Both the position numbers and the translations under genes were made by a program. From Stichopus chloronotus (lineage: Eukaryota > Echinodermata > Holothuroidea > Aspidochirotida > Stichopodidae): a DNA stretch of 64,000 nucleotides. The notes under the pieces were generated by a model, which did not search any database, was not told the DNA's origin, and was given only the letters and a program-made list of their open reading frames with translations. Numbering within the stretch: position 1 is the first letter of the stretch; the number at the start of each line of letters is the position of its first letter. The stretch is taken from contig CM037838.1 of NCBI GenBank assembly GCA_021234535.1, positions 7,255,506 to 7,319,505 of the forward strand, read 5' to 3'. This document shows positions 61,701-64,000 of this stretch, one piece after another.

Positions 61701-62860
61701 TCAAGAGAGCGTTCGATTTACCGGGCCTATGTATCTGCCAAACATATTGGATGAAATCTCAGCTTGACTTATCAGACACGACATAAGATCTTTTAATTCT
61801 GGCTGTCTAGTCTGAAGGATGTCTTGAGCTACCTTTGCCCACCCAGTGTAAAGATAAATGGGTAACAAACCTTGGACCTTAAGAAGATTTCTTCTAGAAT
61901 GTAGGTCATTTACATGTCTCATCTGAGGTAAGGATATGTAACATGTCTGCATTTCAGATATAAGTTCCCACAAACTGTCCCCGTCATTGGCTTTCAGTGG
62001 TTTTCGATTGAGCAATTTACTCATCAAGGAATTCAGAATCAGATGCACCTGACCGAACTGTCGTTTCAAAATAGCCTTTGCACTTGCGTAACCTTCATCA
62101 CAGAGAAGAGCACAGCTCTCGATACAGCAACGCGCTTTGCCTTTACACAACTGCAGCAGATACTGCAAACGCGCGGCGTCATCACTCAATTTACTAGTTA
62201 CGTTAACTTCAAAATTGTATATAACGTACCAGTAATCTATCGGGTCTCCATTAAACTCGAATACCTCAGCCTTCGGTAACTCTAATGCTAACTTAAGTTC
62301 GTTAACCCCGAAAACATCACGACTGAACTTAGGCCCACATGTACCTAAGTCTTCAATATTTTTACGACTCACGTGACTGTAATCAACCGTAGGCTCGTGA
62401 GGTCTACATTACTCGAATTATCATCATCATTGGTGCCACCATTAGAGTGGCCGACCTGCAAATTGCTAAGACATTACTAACATTAGACTTATAATCATCG
62501 TCCATAATCTTGTCTTCTATGTCGTCTTCTGCAATCCACTTTGGCCTCTGTTTGCCTTGACCTACGTACCTCGCGACCCCGATCCTTACTGATAAAAACT
62601 TGCTGTCAACACCAGCCATCCATTCCTCTTCCAACAGAAACCAATCTTCATCTACAAGGTTCTCAACCACTGCTTGATGGGCCTCTTCTATCGCATCCAA
62701 AGCTCGTTTTGCTCTCTGGAATAGTTCATTGACTGCGTTTTTCCCCGGCATCGTTTTCAATCAGAGTAGAAATCGAGTTCAACACCCTCGTCAGTACGCC
62801 TTTCTTATTCCTACGAAACCGGACCAACGTTTTCTCTTCTGCGTCCGTTGACATCTTCAT
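61701..62860 (-). pseudogene. BEL/Pao gag-like region, frameshifted
   Basis: From an ATG at 62860 (MKMSTDAEEKTL) the frame shifts near 62760 and continues with NELFQRAKRALDAIEEAHQ and an acidic stretch. A second block from 62372 matches the gag-like domain that precedes BEL/Pao pol (LPKAEVFEFNGDPIDYWYV, CKGKARCCIESC). The blocks lie in different frames, so no single protein is encoded. Confidence 0.85.
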
Positions 62861-63110
62861 GTACAGATTTTGTTTACTGTAAATCTTCTGAGTCACGCGG
62901 GACACAAAGATTTGTTCAACGCTAATATTACACCAATTAACTTAAAGCTTTGTAAGAACTTCCCTGAGAACACATTGTTCAACATAATATTACCGTAATG
63001 GTAAATCCAGTGAAATTTGCTGATTTTTTAGGAAGAAAGCGAACTTTGTCCAAAAAATTTGGATTTCCACCATATTTTGAGAGCTACTTGAGCATTATAC
63101 GCAAAATTTT

Positions 63111-64000
63111 GCAACGCCGTTCCTATGAACACAATAATACAGTAATATTACAGTATTACTCTTAATTATAGCAAACTGGTGAAATTGGACTGTTTGGTGA
63201 AAAAAACACCACCTTTTTAACTTAAGCCAAAACATCTTTAGCAGAACTGACCCCTGTGGATAATGTCTTTCAACATCTCTGCCAGTTATGAGAACAATAT
63301 TTTTAAGTCGAACAATAATTTTAGCAGAACCAGGTCCTGTACAGGTAAATAGGAGACTAATGTGCAAATAACCCATGTAGGGATGCTCTTTTATCCTGAC
63401 CCTAACTGTAACCAGTAAGCCTAACCTATATGGAATAACCCAATGTTATAATTGCGGTATGTAGCGTAATATGCACAGATACTTTTGAACCGTTACTGTC
63501 ATCGTTACTTGAGCCTAAGTAGTGGCACCAGGCTATAGGCTTAAGTTATAGTTAAGTATAGCTTAAGTTATTCTACCTTACAGTAGGTCTCAGTATTACC
63601 ATATTATGTTCGGTTCTGCTTACCACCATTTTATGCTTGAAGAATATTTGGCTCTAATTTACAGTCAGTGCCTGGAACTAGGTGTTTGTGAGATATGGTT
63701 GCAGTAAACTATTAAAAATCCCCACGTGCAGGCCCTGTGTTGAAATCAGTGCATGTTGGTGATGAGATACACAACTCAGTGAATTGCCCTTTTCTTCAGT
63801 TTGATGCACAAAGTGTTACTTTGTGTATATTCGACCACTGTGTTGTATGTAGGGGTGAAATAAAAAAAAAGACATGTAATGATGATAGCATAAAGTATGT
63901 TCGAATATCGATTCGCATAGTAAATCGCGTAGGATATACAAATTACACTTGGTCGAAAGACATAATCGAACCTAGTGTTATATATGACATTAAAAAAAAG
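63111..64000. other. Gene-free right edge
   Basis: AT-rich, with no coding exon seen. TTAGCAGAACCAGGTCCTGTA at about 63313 matches TTAGCAGAACCAGGCCCTGTA inside the element at 41172-41560, so a diverged relative may be here. Two ATTCGACCA/ATCGAACCT-GTGTT phrases near 63822 and 63966 belong to another dispersed repeat. Confidence 0.45.

Larger units (their letters stand above)
59636..62932 (-). mobile_element. Decayed, internally deleted BEL/Pao LTR retrotransposon
   Basis: Similar terminal sequences of about 50 bp lie at 59636-59685 and 62878-62932. Both begin TGTAAATCTTCTGAGTCACG, and the right one ends in CA. Between them, read on the minus strand, are gag (62860-61701), zinc-knuckle and aspartic-protease-like (61593-60897) and reverse-transcriptase (60848-59752) segments, all broken. 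RNase H and integrase, normally the next ~2 kb in BEL/Pao elements, are absent. The copy cannot move by itself. No target duplication is visible. It is inserted inside a 158-bp tandem repeat unit. Confidence 0.9.
59140..63110. repeat. ~158-bp tandem repeat, split by a retroelement
   Basis: Units share GTGAAATTTGCTGATTTTTTAGGAAAAAA, TTTTG-CCCAAAAT, TATTTCCAGCATATTTTGAGA and GGACTTATCTGAGAAT. The phrase TTTCCAGYATA recurs at about 59299, 59457 and 59615, a period near 158 bp. After the BEL/Pao insertion the same unit resumes at about 62933 (CCAATTAACTTAAAGCTTTG) and runs to about 63085. Confidence 0.88.

Noticed and set aside
1..64000. CRISPR array or bacterial defence system
   Set aside because: None of the repeats has regular 28-40-bp units with unique same-length spacers, and the window is intron-rich animal DNA.

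Overview
This window is metazoan nuclear DNA. Genes are split by GT-AG introns, coding density is low, and the proteins recognised (CDK9, SNAPIN, TFIIB, hydroxylysine kinase) are animal housekeeping proteins. The repeat landscape suggests a marine invertebrate deuterostome, possibly an echinoderm: degenerate tandem repeats carrying TGACCTTTGACCT, a BEL/Pao retroelement, a LINE tail of CR1/L2 type and many small inverted-repeat elements. The species cannot be fixed from sequence alone.

Layout. 1-3739 is gene-free flank with dispersed repeats. 3740-9241 (minus) is a complete four-exon CDK9 gene. 13913-20261 (minus) is a four-exon SNAPIN (BLOC-1/BORC subunit) gene with very small exons, which a simple ORF scan misses. 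22962-36982 (plus) is a nine-exon GTF2B (TFIIB) gene. It is conserved throughout, but its last exon has one extra base that puts a stop after about 289 residues. Because TFIIB is essential, this is more probably an assembly error than a real lesion, and it warns that other frameshifts here may also be artefacts. 37-47 kb is repeat-rich intergenic DNA with two small TTAA-bounded inverted-repeat elements. 47.8-49.75 kb (minus) holds an unrecognised, acidic, apparently multi-exon gene or pseudogene. 51727-57746 (plus) is a four-exon hydroxylysine kinase (HYKK) gene. 59636-62932 (minus) is a decayed, internally deleted BEL/Pao element inserted in a ~158-bp tandem repeat.

The most unusual content is in non-coding space. 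Intron 2 of HYKK holds two different inverted-repeat elements. One (~2.1 kb) carries seven near-identical copies of GTAATTCCGTTACC around a broken coding remnant. The other (~0.9 kb) has ~35-bp terminal inverted repeats enclosing two arrays of the palindrome GATATC. A third element, between SNAPIN and GTF2B, has 14-bp terminal inverted repeats and encloses a telomere-like GGGTTAGGGGATA array and a tRNA-like sequence. Three unrelated tandem-repeat families carry perfect DR1-type nuclear-receptor motifs.

Functionally, CDK9 (P-TEFb kinase) and TFIIB both act in RNA polymerase II transcription, SNAPIN in lysosome and vesicle trafficking, and HYKK in lysine/collagen catabolism. The genes look like ordinary neighbours, not a cluster. 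No bacterial genes, CRISPR arrays or rRNA were seen.
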